A DNA stretch of 64,000 nucleotides from Aurelia coerulea (GCA_039566865.1 CM076952.1:10374501-10438500), one strand, 5' to 3'. Numbered from the stretch's first letter, positions 41,526 to 51,565 are shown. Made by a program: numbers and translations. Notes: generated from the sequence alone by a model not told the origin.

Positions 41526-42170
41526 GTAGCTTGGATGATCGTTGCGAAATATCTCTCTACTAAACCCTTCAATGGAGATCTCTTCATCTCGCACTTTACT
41601 GTCCAGCATGGATTCCGACATAGCAATAATATCATATTTGTACAGAGAATTATAGGCCTCAATAATTGGAATTTTTATACAATTTCTAGCGCATATGCTG
41701 TTTAAATTCCAATGAAAAAAACGTATGCAGTTTTCAGTTTGGGGACCAGGATTCAATTCAATATCTCCCGAGAGGAGTAAAAGTATGTCTAGAGGGAATA
41801 GGTAGATAGAATCAATTACTGCACCTATCAGAAGTGCATACAACACACGAGGAAAAATTGCCGAAACTGTGTTTATAAAACAGTGACATTTCAAAAGTGA
41901 TATAAATCTCGTGTCAAAAAAGTGAAGCAACAAGTAGATGGCAAAATATACAGTAGTTATTGCATAACTGGTTATCTTAAAGTAAACATGACATATTCCC
42001 TGGGTACCCAGCCCTATAGAAAGAGACCTAGGCGCAATATTTAGCAAATAGTCGATCATCAGTGACAGCGGAAGAGTTACCATTGATAAACACATGAGCA
42101 GGTACAAATAGGCAAAGGAACAAAGCATTGAAACAAGTATAATCTCAACAGGAATGAATTTAGAGACCAC
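41526..42170 (-). pseudogene. LINE N-terminus: hydrophobic leader, 2A peptide, start of endonuclease
   Basis: About 143 residues rich in hydrophobic stretches (ILVSMLCSFAYLYLLMCLSM, TTVYFAIYLLLHFF, LYALLIGAVI) lead to LDILLLLSGDIELNPGP. This is a canonical 2A ending (DxExNPGP) where the ribosome skips a peptide bond. The endonuclease follows at once: IRFFHWNLNSICARNCIKIP, YDIIAMSESMLDSK. The leader would be released as a separate, possibly membrane-associated peptide. The first codon of this open stretch is GTG, not ATG; the real start was probably upstream and is lost. The reading fails at about 41530 by a deletion in the endonuclease. Confidence 0.85.
41742..41771 (-). other. 2A ribosome-skipping motif
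   Basis: Encodes SGDIELNPGP preceded by LLLL. All positions of the DxExNPGP consensus are present. It lies between a hydrophobic leader and the endonuclease domain. Confidence 0.9.
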
Positions 42171-42179
42171 TGGGACCTA

Positions 42180-42355
42180 TGGCACGCGAAAATCACAAAA
42201 ACCTGATAAACCTAGTTTATCACCGATAAACTAGGATTATCACTTTGATAAACTAGGTTTATCACGATAAACTGGGTTTATCAACTGATAAATTGAGATT
42301 ATCAACATTTCTTCGATAAACTGGGTTTATCAAAGTGATAAACTAGGTTTATCAA
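42180..42355. repeat. Left terminal inverted repeat made of GATAAAC palindromes
   Basis: After about 30 bp of unique end it consists of seven closely spaced units like GATAAACTAGGTTTATC, each an imperfect palindrome. Two or three further degenerate units follow to about 42440. Confidence 0.95.
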
Positions 42356-42523
42356 AGAGAACTTCATTATCACTTGATAATGAGAATTAATGCTGATAAT
42401 CCCAGTTTATCAGTGTTAACTGCAATTATCAAATTATCAGTCCCGCGTGTATGTCAGCGCATTCATTTGCACAAACAGAACTGTCCTTGCTGTTGTGGTC
42501 TGGTCTGCTTTACTTTACCGAAA

Positions 42524-44547
42524 ATGCCTTTACCGCCACGGCACGAACGCTCCTCTTTGGCCACTGTAGACACAGTTTTACAGCGTATAAAGCAGACCTT
42601 ACTGAACATTAAAGTTCGGTATCAATCTATATCATCCAGCCAAGCAGATTTCAATGATATGGAAAAGCAGCTGCAGGATTTGTTGAAGAACTTAGACCGC
42701 GTAAGACCCGTGCTTGACAGAAATGTATTAGATGCCACACGAGAGTTGATTATTGCAATATTAGAACGTGTCCAGAATGAACTGGAGCGAAGAAATGCTC
42801 CTTCAAATGGTGGACAACAAGCAGATGAGGGGCAATCAATCCAAATGGAACCTAGTTCTAACTCAAACCCTTCGACTGCTGCAGAGACAAGGCCAAAATT
42901 GCCGAGAGCAAGTACTTTGGCGCCTAGGCCCAAAGGTGGAGCCCCAATATCTGACATAAACGAGGAAACGTTGGAGAGACTTTTGTTGCTGGATTTAACT
43001 GTAAACCATATAGCCACTGCTGGGCTCCTGGGTGGACAGGTTCATCCAAACACTACACACAATTTCATGAAGAGGAATAGCATGCAGAGAGTACAAGAAA
43101 GATATTCCACGATAAGTGACGAGGATTTAAAGAGAGTTGTTGAAGGGTTGAACAAGCAGTATCCAAACTCAGGATCTGCTGAAATGATGAGTCTGCTCAA
43201 ATCCGGAAATCCCCCTCTGATCGTTCAACGGGACCGCTGTCGAAAGATATTGGCCGAGGTAGATCCAATTGGAACGGCACGCCGATGGGCACAAGCAATA
43301 AAGCGACGACAATATTCAGTCCAACACCAAATTCATTATGGCACAGTGACAGTAATCATGCCCTAATAAGGTGAGCGTTTTTGATGTTTTTTACATATTT
43401 TCTCAGCCATGTAGAAGCCCATGAAACCTTTCCCAGTTTGTGTACCCATTTTCGTACAATTTTAGGACAAATTTTGGTTTAAAACTACCCAAATTCAACT
43501 TTCTTGCCAATTTATGCCCAACCTACCCATGTTCTATGAAAAAGTTCTGAAAATGAATTTCTAATTTTGGCTCAAAACCCACCCATATGGAAGGCACCGA
43601 GCATACCCTCAACATGTTACATACCCCCCCCCCCCGGGCGATCATTTGCCAAATTCTTAAGAGGTAACAAGTCAAGAATGAACAAGGAACATATTCATGT
43701 TTTTATACAACAAATGGATAGGTGTAAATAAACTTTGTGTTTTTCATGGAAGATATCATTTCCCATACTTTTATGTTTCAGGTGGAACATAGTTGTTCAT
43801 GGAGGCATTGATGGTTTTTCACGCCTGATACCATATCTTGGAGTTGCCACCAACAATTTGGCAAGCACAGCACTTACATTCTTCTTCTCTGGTGTACGTC
43901 AGTTTGGAATCCCCAGAAGACTTAGAGTTGATGGTGGAGGTGAATTTGAGCGTGTCAAAGATTTCATGAATCATGTCAATGGCAATAACAGAAACAGTGC
44001 AATTTCTGGAAAATCTGTCCACAATCAAAGGATAGAGAGACTGTGGAGAGATGTGTATGCTAAGGTATTGGACAAGTACTATAAGTTGTTCAATCATATG
44101 GAGGATAGCTCAGTATTGGAGATTACAGATGATGTGATGATGTATTGCTTGCATCATGTTTTTGTCCCACGCATACAAAGAGATATTGCACAGTGGATGG
44201 CAGCACACAATAACCACAAGGTACGCACTGAGAGAAACAGATCACCATTGCAGATTTGGTTTTCAGCGAATCTCCAGGCAGCAGACCAGAATAACACTGC
44301 CATGAACAACATTTTCCGGCGACAACAATCTGAAACAGAGGAACAAATTGCTGAATTTGCTGAACATGCAAATCTTGAGGAGCCAAATAACATTGCAGTT
44401 GTCATTCCAATGGTACCTCAGCCACTGACTGGAGCTCAGCATACAACTTTGGTGAGAAATTTTGACACTTTAGCAGCATCAGATAGTAATGGCCTTGATA
44501 TATATGGCAAAGTATACCAATTTGTACAGCAGTGCATCAATAACTGA
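42524..44547 (+). pseudogene. Integrase-type (DDE) transposase, two exons, one frameshift
   Basis: Exon 1 is 42524-43370, the intron 43371-43781 (GTGAGC...TTTCAG), exon 2 43782-44547. I choose MPLPPRHERS at 42524; an in-frame ATG at 42374 lies in the repeat. Exon 1 has helical and Ser/Pro-rich linker sequence. Near its end a missing base at about 43320 changes YSV-PTPNSLWHSDSNHALI to a frame that stops at 43366. The first catalytic Asp (43348-43350, in SLWHSD) is therefore out of frame. Exon 2 reads WNIVVHGGIDGFSRLIPYLG, PRRLRVDGGGEF (second Asp, 43930-43932) and HNQRIERLWRDV (Glu, 44035-44037), 35 residues apart as in rve integrases. The protein would cut and join the transposon ends. Confidence 0.85.
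43371..43781 (+). other. Intron of the integrase gene
   Basis: GT at 43371, AG at 43780-43781; the split AGG codon rejoins as IR-WNIVVHGG. It contains a repeat (43384-43640) shared with 12257-12510 and a run of 12 C. Confidence 0.8.
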
Positions 44548-45883
44548 TTTTTCAACCAGTGATCTAGACACTTACAACAATCATGGAACTATGTATGGAA
44601 CTCTGTCAAGCACTTGGAATATCATGTTTTAATTGAACGTATTTGTACAATCAGAATCGCTAAAAACTCTTGTAGTGAAACACCTTTATTCAAGTTGTAT
44701 TGCTTTAAACTCATTTTTGTAAGAAACAGCTGTAAGAAACAGCTCATACGCATTGGGCTCAATTTTTTTAAACTTAAGAAACTACTCTACATAAATAGAA
44801 TAGCCAAGAACATTGTATATAATTTGCAGATGTCATTTCTTACGTCACTCAAAACAGTTTCAACATTGAACACCAGTGAATTTTGCCACTCTACACTTGA
44901 CATGCAGATTGCACTAATTTTCAGTAAACCACACAACACTCGAAAAAGTTTCTGTAGTTTACTGATTTGTTTTGATTTCAGCTTCGGATGAGAGATTTTG
45001 ATAGTGATGAAATTTAAATTAGTTTATTTCTGTGGTGTGAATGCTGCTTTTCCTACAGAAGGCACATTGGAAGCCCTTTTAACAATTCATTATTCAAATG
45101 ATTTAAATGCAATAACATGGTTGCAAAATGGCCCTTAAAGTTAAGAAACGATCTACAGTACCAGCCCTGGACCTCAGTTTCTTATAAAAAATGAGTGTAA
45201 ACGACATACTGAATGATAGTTTGTTGTTTCTAGTCATTTTACCAGTTGCATGAAAAATGATAGAGCATTTGCCAATTTTTATTTAATACAATTTACTTGC
45301 AGAATATTTAGATCAATTCATTTAGATCACAAAGATTGGATCTTTTGATTTTGAAATGGCTTTATCCAAGATTATAAAGATGATGAAGAGAGGACACACA
45401 TACACAACTCGACTCATTGCCCCTAAAACAAGAAGAAGTACAGTATTATACACAGTAGCAGCAAACAATGGAGTAGTCTATGCATTGTGATATGCTCACA
45501 GATGTTTTTATAAATTGTCAGCAAATATGGAATTGAACATTTTTGTGATCTACTGTATGCCTCCTGGTTTGTCAATGATCAAATAATCTATATTGTTGCC
45601 CACAGGTATATTGTTCTGCTCAAATTTTGGTTGATGTGGTGGATCCACAATAAAGTTACTTCTAAAAATCCATCAAAATCTCTGCAGTCTTACAACAGTA
45701 TATGAGTCAGTTTTTTGTCTGTTTCTCCTTGGAATTCAAGAGTCAATCGTCAATATATCACATTGATTTTGGAAAAAAGTGGAAGATCTGTGTAATATGG
45801 TCTATCAAACAGACTGCAACATTGCCCATTTGAAAGAAGTTAGTTTACTTTACGAGACCCAGCCCCTTTCACCATGTGCGATA
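44548..45883. other. Unassigned region between the two transposon genes
   Basis: No domain recognised. It holds a 13-bp direct repeat GTAAGAAACAGCT (44718-44744) and a TAAGAAAC...GTTTCTTA unit at about 45145-45186. Confidence 0.45.
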
Positions 45884-46117
45884 GGACACCAAGTGTGTGA
45901 AAGTTTTATTGGTAGAGAGGCTGACCTAACCAATTGTTTTTGTGTTTTACCTAATTTGTACTTGGTAGTGAGCCACCTTATCACTGTTTCTTCATTTTTC
46001 AAATTTTCAGAAACAGCGATAAGGTGGCTCTCTACCAAGTAAAGATAGGTAAAACACACACAAAACAATTTGTTAAGGTGGTGTACTACCAAGAAAACTT
46101 TCATATACTTGGTGTCC
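45884..46117. repeat. Foldback element, 234 bp
   Basis: GGACACCAAG at the left is mirrored by CTTGGTGTCC at the right. The arms, about 108 bp each, include GATAAGGTGGCT and GGTAAAACACA blocks and differ at scattered sites. The loop is about 17 bp near 46000. Confidence 0.88.
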
Positions 46118-46730
46118 AATCGAACAAACCAAACAGAGTCTTTAATACTCTCAATATTCAATAATTTAAAGCACACAATCTCAAATGGTTAATATCAAAT
46201 AAACAAATATGTTATTATATTCAATGCTACAACAACAATCTACAACAGTCTGGAAAAACCAACTGAACAAAGTCTCTAACAAAGTCTCAATAGTTTAGTA
46301 CAAATCAATCCTAAAAGGTTAATAATGTTCAACCCCCGACCCCCACACCATACACAAACTAGCTTAAAAAGAAATGGAAATTAGTATTTGGCAATATGCT
46401 TGAATTTCAGCTAGTAAAATAGGTACAGTAATCACCAAAGCAGCCAGAGATCCATTGCCATAAAAAGAACTTTTGAATCCATTTTATTCTGAATCCAGTG
46501 GATCTTTCAAGCAAACAGTTCCTTTCTGGTTAGTTATTGCAACTAAAATATGTATATATGCATGGCAATAAATCATCAAGGAGATTTTCCATCCCTTCTA
46601 CCATAAAAAAATGCAACCAAATTACTGTAGAAAGGTGCTAAAAGTGAGCGCTGCAAATCTGAAGACTTTTATTTGATATGTCATTGGGAGTCTCCAAAAC
46701 ACCTCAAATAATACACCTTTTCAAATGACA

Positions 46731-46875
46731 ATTGCACTAGAGATGGCGGCGAGGAATTTTTTACCAAGATGCATTGCCTTCTAATTAAGGTTCTATAACA
46801 ATTCTGTAGGAATTTGACTAAAAAACGCAGTGCATCTTGGTAAAAAAAACTCCTCACCACCATCTTTAGCACAAT
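46731..46875. repeat. Foldback element, 145 bp
   Basis: Arms contain ATTGCACTAGAGATGG, GAGGAATTTTTTACC and AAGATGCATTGC, inverted on the right with several differences. The loop is about 45 bp. Confidence 0.85.
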
Positions 46876-46885
46876 CATCTATCAA

Positions 46886-47273
46886 CGACCTCGTTTTGGA
46901 AATTTTTGAAAATTTCTTCCAAGGAAACCTTTGACCACAAATTTGGATTCAGCAGCCAAAGTTTAGTCTAGATGCTAATTTTCACAATCCTCCTGTTGGT
47001 GATTTTGATCTTATGACGATAATAAGTTTGAAAATCTAAGAGGGATTTGACTGTGAAAATTGCTCAGGGTGTAACTTTACACCCTCAGTCGTTATTTACG
47101 GTCAAATTCCTTATAGATTTTCAACTTTATTATCGTCATAAAATCAAAATTGTGAGCACTGGGATTATGAAAATTAGCAACCAGACCAAAATTTTGGTGA
47201 TGAATCTAAATCTGAGTCAGAAATTTCATGTGAAGAATTTGGAGAAATTTTCAACATTTCCAACACGAGGCCG
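46886..47273. repeat. Foldback element, 388 bp
   Basis: CGACCTCGTTTTGGAAAT at the left is matched by ATTTCCAACACGAGGCCG at the right. Arms of about 190 bp meet at GGGTGTAACTTTACACCC near 47075, so there is almost no loop. It lies next to the 3' end of the HECT gene. Confidence 0.88.
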
Positions 47274-49303
47274 CTTAGTTGAAAAGGTGTAGTTAAAACT
47301 TATTATGATAATGATAATAATGATCATATTAATGGTTCATTCGTTCAAATCATGTCAAATCTTGACCATAACTGAACATTGCTGACTACTCGTTTCATTA
47401 CAGACCTGAAAAAGTCATATGTTAAGAAGAACCTAGATAAGTGCAGTGATCTTGAGCATGTATTTGCTGTGGGTAGCATGTTTTCTGCATTGGAAACACC
47501 ATTAAAGTCCACAAGGATAGAATCTGCCATCAAATCACTGCCTGTGACAAACTGCATGAAGTTTGCAACCTCACTGGAACTAGCTGACAACAGGAATGAC
47601 TCTAAAAACCCGCAAACATTTTCTTCCAAAGCATTTTCATAAGGTGCATCAGACATTTGGTACTTCAAAATGTTGACAACATTCTGCCCTGTTGGGGTAA
47701 CTGTCATAATGAGGTTTGTTAAGTCCTCTTGGTTTGTTGCACTGAAGATTTTCCTTGCAAATGTGTGGCTTGCAATATTCAAATTGTGCAGGTAATAATG
47801 CGGTTTGATGATAAGGATGTACTGAGCAAGGGACAACAGAACCTGATAAGCACTTTCTTTGGTTGATGGCAGAACTGCAATCCCAAAATTACCTAGGAAT
47901 GCTGCAAGATTTACCTTTGTTTCCTCGTTGATGGATTCAGCTGTTATGACTCTCTCCAATAATGATCTGTCACCGGTGTCGAGGCAGCTTATGAAACTAT
48001 TAAGGCAATACTTGGTAGATGGGAGTCTTCCTGTAAAGACTGTATACAGAACTGCTGGAGTAATGTAGGTTGGTAGATAACCGGTCAAAATAAAGCCATG
48101 CAGAATGATGCGACCAACAGCACCAACTTCATCTAGTGAAAGGACATTGCAGGGATCTATCAAGAAATACTTCCTGTCTGCACCAGCAAGAGCTGGTGTG
48201 AATTGCTGCCAAAAAATTGTGAAGAATTCCCTGGTTAAACCATCCAAGTCTTCTCCATTTTCCCCTTCAAAGCTGACATAAATACGACATGATAAGATGC
48301 ATTCATCCATGTACTGACTTATTGCATCTTTCACAATATTTTCACGCCGAACAAGGATCTGCTGGACTGTAGTAAGAGAGGAACAAACTTCTTTACGAAG
48401 TTGCTCAATTGGTATCTTGAAACCAGCATAATTTTCTTGGTCAATATGCTGTTCTGTCATAACCTCTTCTTCATCCTGAACATGGATGCCAAGATATGTA
48501 TCAATGTCAATGGAAACACTAAGAGGGGGCTTTGACCTTATATTCCATTGGGCTAGTGTCAAGTTACTGTGTTTTGGCAGATGGGAACTGCCACCCCGGT
48601 ATATCGAGAGGAAGTCTGAATCAAGCTTAATTTTCTCTTGCACTGCTTCATAAACCTGTTGTGGTGTGTAACTCTCTGGAAACAAATATTTATCAGCCAC
48701 ACCTTCAAATTCAATAACTAACTCGACAGTCCTTCCACTGGCTTGAACATGTCCTCCCGAAGTAGATGATGTTTCTAAACCTCTGTTGATTAATGTCAAG
48801 GCTACAGGCACCATAGTCTCCTGCTCTGGGGGTGCTAATAGGTAAACCTCTATTGGCTAACTCCTCAGCAGACCTTGACTCATGGGTTTGTGGTGTGATG
48901 ACAGGGGGCAACTCCTGCGTGCTTGCCATGACTACGTTGGGCTGACCTGTTGTTGCAACATTGTTTCCTGATCCAGAACTTGAAGGTCTCACCTCAGTAT
49001 CAGCAGTAGAAGAGGTTATCCCTCTGTCAGCTCCCTGAGACATTACATTTTGGGGTGAATTATCTGCTGAGCAAACCACCAAGATCCCTTGATATTTCAA
49101 CTCTCTCAGTTCTGCCGGAGTGGACACATGAATTTCATCCAATTGCCTTGTACGCAACACCCGGTACAGTTTGAAGGGTTGATTTCGCAGCATTGGGCAC
49201 ATCTCTAGAATCAATTCATTGAACTGACTGGCACTTAAGTGGATTGACATAGTTGCATTCTTAGGCTTCTTCCCAACTGAATCAAAGCAAGCTTGTGGGA
49301 ATC

Positions 49304-50366
49304 CTGCAATTGAAGTTCATTCACAGATCAGATTAAACATTCATTATAAAATTTCCCCTCCACTTATCTCAGTCATTGTTTGTTAAACTGATGTGTTGAT
49401 AGTTATAGAAATTTTGCTACTACACATATTTTCATAAGAAACTAAGACTTTTGGCGAGTACTGAAAGTTTATTAAAATTGTCAAATTTGAGTACTGAGAG
49501 TTTCTTACAAGTTTCTTGAAGTTCCACAAATCAAAGATCATATCATATTGAAGAGAAAATATTCAGACTTTTCAGTTTAAGAATATTCAATTTCACTATA
49601 ATGTCCACAGAACAACTTTCAGATTCAGCTCCAAAACAAGATTCAGATTCAGAACTTAAGATTAGCAATTATCGAACAAATCATCTAATAAAGTTTTATT
49701 GCAAACACACAGTAGAAAAATAAACACATTTAACCATAAATTCGACTATGCTCTATTTAAGGGTGATTTTTGCCAATTTTTATTGTGCCGGGGTTGGGGT
49801 AGCCTGTTAACCAGACCCAATTTCAAATTGGGTCTGGTTAACAGGCTAGGGTTGGGGTGGAAAACAAGGAATAGGCTGAGGGCTGGTCAAAGTCGAGAAT
49901 CGCGCAAAATTAAAGACAACCCTCTCTCTCTGTAGAAATCATCTAATAAAGTTTTAACGCAAACACATATTAGAAAAATAAACTAATTTGACCATAGATT
50001 TGACTATATGCTTGATTAATTCAATTTCAAAACAGAAATCATATTAGAGTTTGAAACCATTCTAGATTTTATATTTTTATATTCGTTTTTTTTTTTGCAA
50101 AATAATACAAGTCCTTCATTTCAGCCATTCTATCATTCCCGATCAGGCATTTATTCCTAATCAGGAGTCTTTCACTGAATCCCCATCAGGAATACTATCC
50201 CAATCAGGAACGTGCCCGATCAGGAGTAAATCTCGGATCGGGAGGGAGGGGAGCAATTCCCTTATTTCCTTATTAACTTCGAAAGTACCATATGACTATG
50301 AAAGTACCAATTCCTACACGCCATAGTTTGGAAAAAGAAAAGGATTACTAGTAAAACAATCGTTAC
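49304..50366 (-). other. Intron of the HECT-like gene
   Basis: 1063 bp. Donor GTAACG read on minus from 50366, acceptor TTGCAG ending at 49304, phase 1. It contains the 49-bp foldback (49800-49848) and a TAAGAAAC...GTTTCTTA unit (about 49434-49508). Confidence 0.75.
49800..49848. mobile_element. 49-bp perfect-palindrome MITE with 9-bp target duplication
   Basis: TAGCCTGTTAACCAGACC... (24 bp), one C, then the exact reverse complement. Flanked by GGGTTGGGG (49791-49799 and 49849-49857). The ends are the same as those of the 451-bp element at 19782-20232. It is in effect two transposon ends and nothing else. Confidence 0.92.
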
Positions 50367-50818
50367 CATATCCACTGTCCATGTGCTGCTTTATTGTGCC
50401 ACTTTCCAAGTACTCGGACGGTTTTTTGAAGCGTGGCAATGGACATGCATCAGGCAGGTGATACAATTTCATATGCACCGATCTCGCTTTTGGGCCTGGC
50501 TTCACACTTGCTTTCCGTTTCCTGTCCTTCCTTCGGTACTGCATATGGCGAAGGGTGTCCACTCCAGAAATCGCGTTGGAAAGCAAGCTTTCAAAATCGC
50601 CATCATCGTCTAGGACACCGTTCATCATCGTTTGATCATCCATATTCACTGTGTTTCTTCTCTCCGGACAAATTCGGTTTGCGCGCCAAAAACATGAACG
50701 TGCACCCGCGTTTAAAGCGCGTCTTGTCAACGAACAATAGGTACGAGGCTGATCTCAAACAATACAATTCGATAAACGTAGTTTATCAGTTGATAATCCT
50801 AGTTTATCAAATTTTTGG

Positions 50819-50994
50819 TTGATAAACCTAGTTTATCACTTTGATAAACCCAGTTTATCGAAGAAATGTTGATAATCTCAATTTATCAGTTGATAAACCC
50901 AATTTATCGTGATAAACCTAGTTTATCAAAGTGATAATCCTAGTTTATCAGTGATAAACTAGGTTTATCAGGTTTTTGTGATTTTCGCGTGCCA
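50819..50994. repeat. Right terminal inverted repeat made of GATAAAC palindromes
   Basis: Reverse complement of 42180-42355 with few differences. Palindromic units continue inward to about 50770. Confidence 0.95.
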
Positions 50995-50996
50995 TA

Positions 50997-51565
50997 GATG
51001 TCTGCATGATCTCTTTGACAGCTCCCAAGGTCCAGTCTAATTGTAAAAAAATAGATATTAAGCATTGGGCACAATAAGCAGCAGCTAAAGTAAAATAATT
51101 TCTTGAAAAACAACACGAAAAACTTAAGAAACATCAAAACAAACGACAAGTCAAATTTTCCGTACGGACAGTGATCCTGGGGACCAAACACACGCGAAAA
51201 AAGAAACTGCGGAGGACTTTTTGAGGCAAATCGACAATATTCTTTGATCATTTTGGAAAGGGCCGAAGGAGAAGAAAAAAAAAAGAATCATTCAAAATAG
51301 ATAGGCTAACAGGGATCATGAAGCTCAAAATAAACAAGTGTCATGTTTATTTTAAGACTTGAATTTGCAAAGCGAACCAACAAAGTGCGGACCAACAAAA
51401 ACACATTAAAGAGTCTATTAAAGTTTAAGGTAGCTCACCAACAAAAGAGCGATGTTTGGGTTCCCTTTGTGCTCCATATTATCATAGCCAATGAACAAGT
51501 AGCAAATATACCTAGGATATTCCAAACATTTTTGAAAAAAAAACTGGATACCTGGGACTGACAAA
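50997..51565. other. Unassigned region right of the integrase/HECT transposon
   Basis: I expected the missing 5' part of the 2A LINE here on the minus strand but could not recognise it. An open minus-strand frame (51251 down) is hydrophobic but unlike the leader. A G-run-free, AT-rich region otherwise. Confidence 0.35.

Larger units (their letters stand above)
38150..42177 (-). mobile_element. APE-type LINE with 2A motif, nearly full ORF, 5' end cut by a transposon
   Basis: Minus strand: N-terminal hydrophobic region and 2A (42170-41742), endonuclease, reverse transcriptase, C-terminal Cys/His region (stop near 38539), a 3' untranslated region with a hairpin (38212-38268) and an A-run tail (about 38150-38162). 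The 5' end stops at the integrase/HECT transposon (42180). The next codon upstream lies in transposon sequence and meets a stop. 2A sequences are known in CR1, L2, Rex1 and Crack LINEs. Which of these this is, I cannot tell. Confidence 0.9.
47345..50643 (-). pseudogene. Transposon-encoded HECT E3 ubiquitin ligase-like protein, two exons, one frameshift
   Basis: Exon 1 is 50643-50367 (MDDQTMMNGV, then basic KARSVHMKLYHLPDACPLPR; an upstream ATG at 50730 is also in frame). The intron is 50366-49304 (GTAACG...TTGCAG). Exon 2 runs from 49303 to the stop at 47345; the split Gly codon rejoins as GYGFPQACFDSVGKKPKN. A ubiquitin-like or regulatory N-terminal part is followed by a Ser/Gly-rich linker. 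A length change in a C5 run at 48828-48832 shifts the frame. The HECT domain (about 47345-48330) shows RIYVSFEGENGEDLDGLTRE, YFLIDPCNVL and MLPTANTCSRSLHLS with the catalytic Cys. Such proteins transfer ubiquitin; a role in transposition is unknown. Confidence 0.85.
42180..50994. mobile_element. 8.8-kb DNA transposon encoding a DDE integrase and a HECT E3 ligase
   Basis: Terminal inverted repeats of 176 bp (42180-42355 and 50819-50994) begin TGGCACGCGAAAATCACAAA and are nearly identical. TA lies on both sides (42178-42179, 50995-50996); no longer duplication is visible. It carries two spliced, convergent genes: an integrase-like transposase on plus (42524-44547) and a HECT-domain protein on minus (50643-47345). 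Each 5' end lies just inside a terminal repeat, so the repeats probably contain the promoters. Three foldback elements lie between the genes and a 49-bp one lies in the HECT intron. A cut-and-paste element of the IS3EU or Ginger kind is possible; I cannot settle the superfamily. Confidence 0.88.

Noticed and set aside
41742..41771. 2A motif as a sign of an integrated RNA virus
   Set aside because: It is directly followed by an AP-endonuclease and LINE reverse transcriptase; 2A motifs at LINE N-termini are established.
42180..42440. Palindromic array as a centromeric or replication-origin satellite
   Set aside because: The same array is inverted at 50.8-51.0 kb and both mark the ends of one transposon.
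47345..49303. HECT gene as an ordinary host gene interrupted by a transposon
   Set aside because: Both its exons lie between the 176-bp inverted repeats, and its first exon starts just inside the right repeat. It is more simply part of the element, though a captured host origin is possible.
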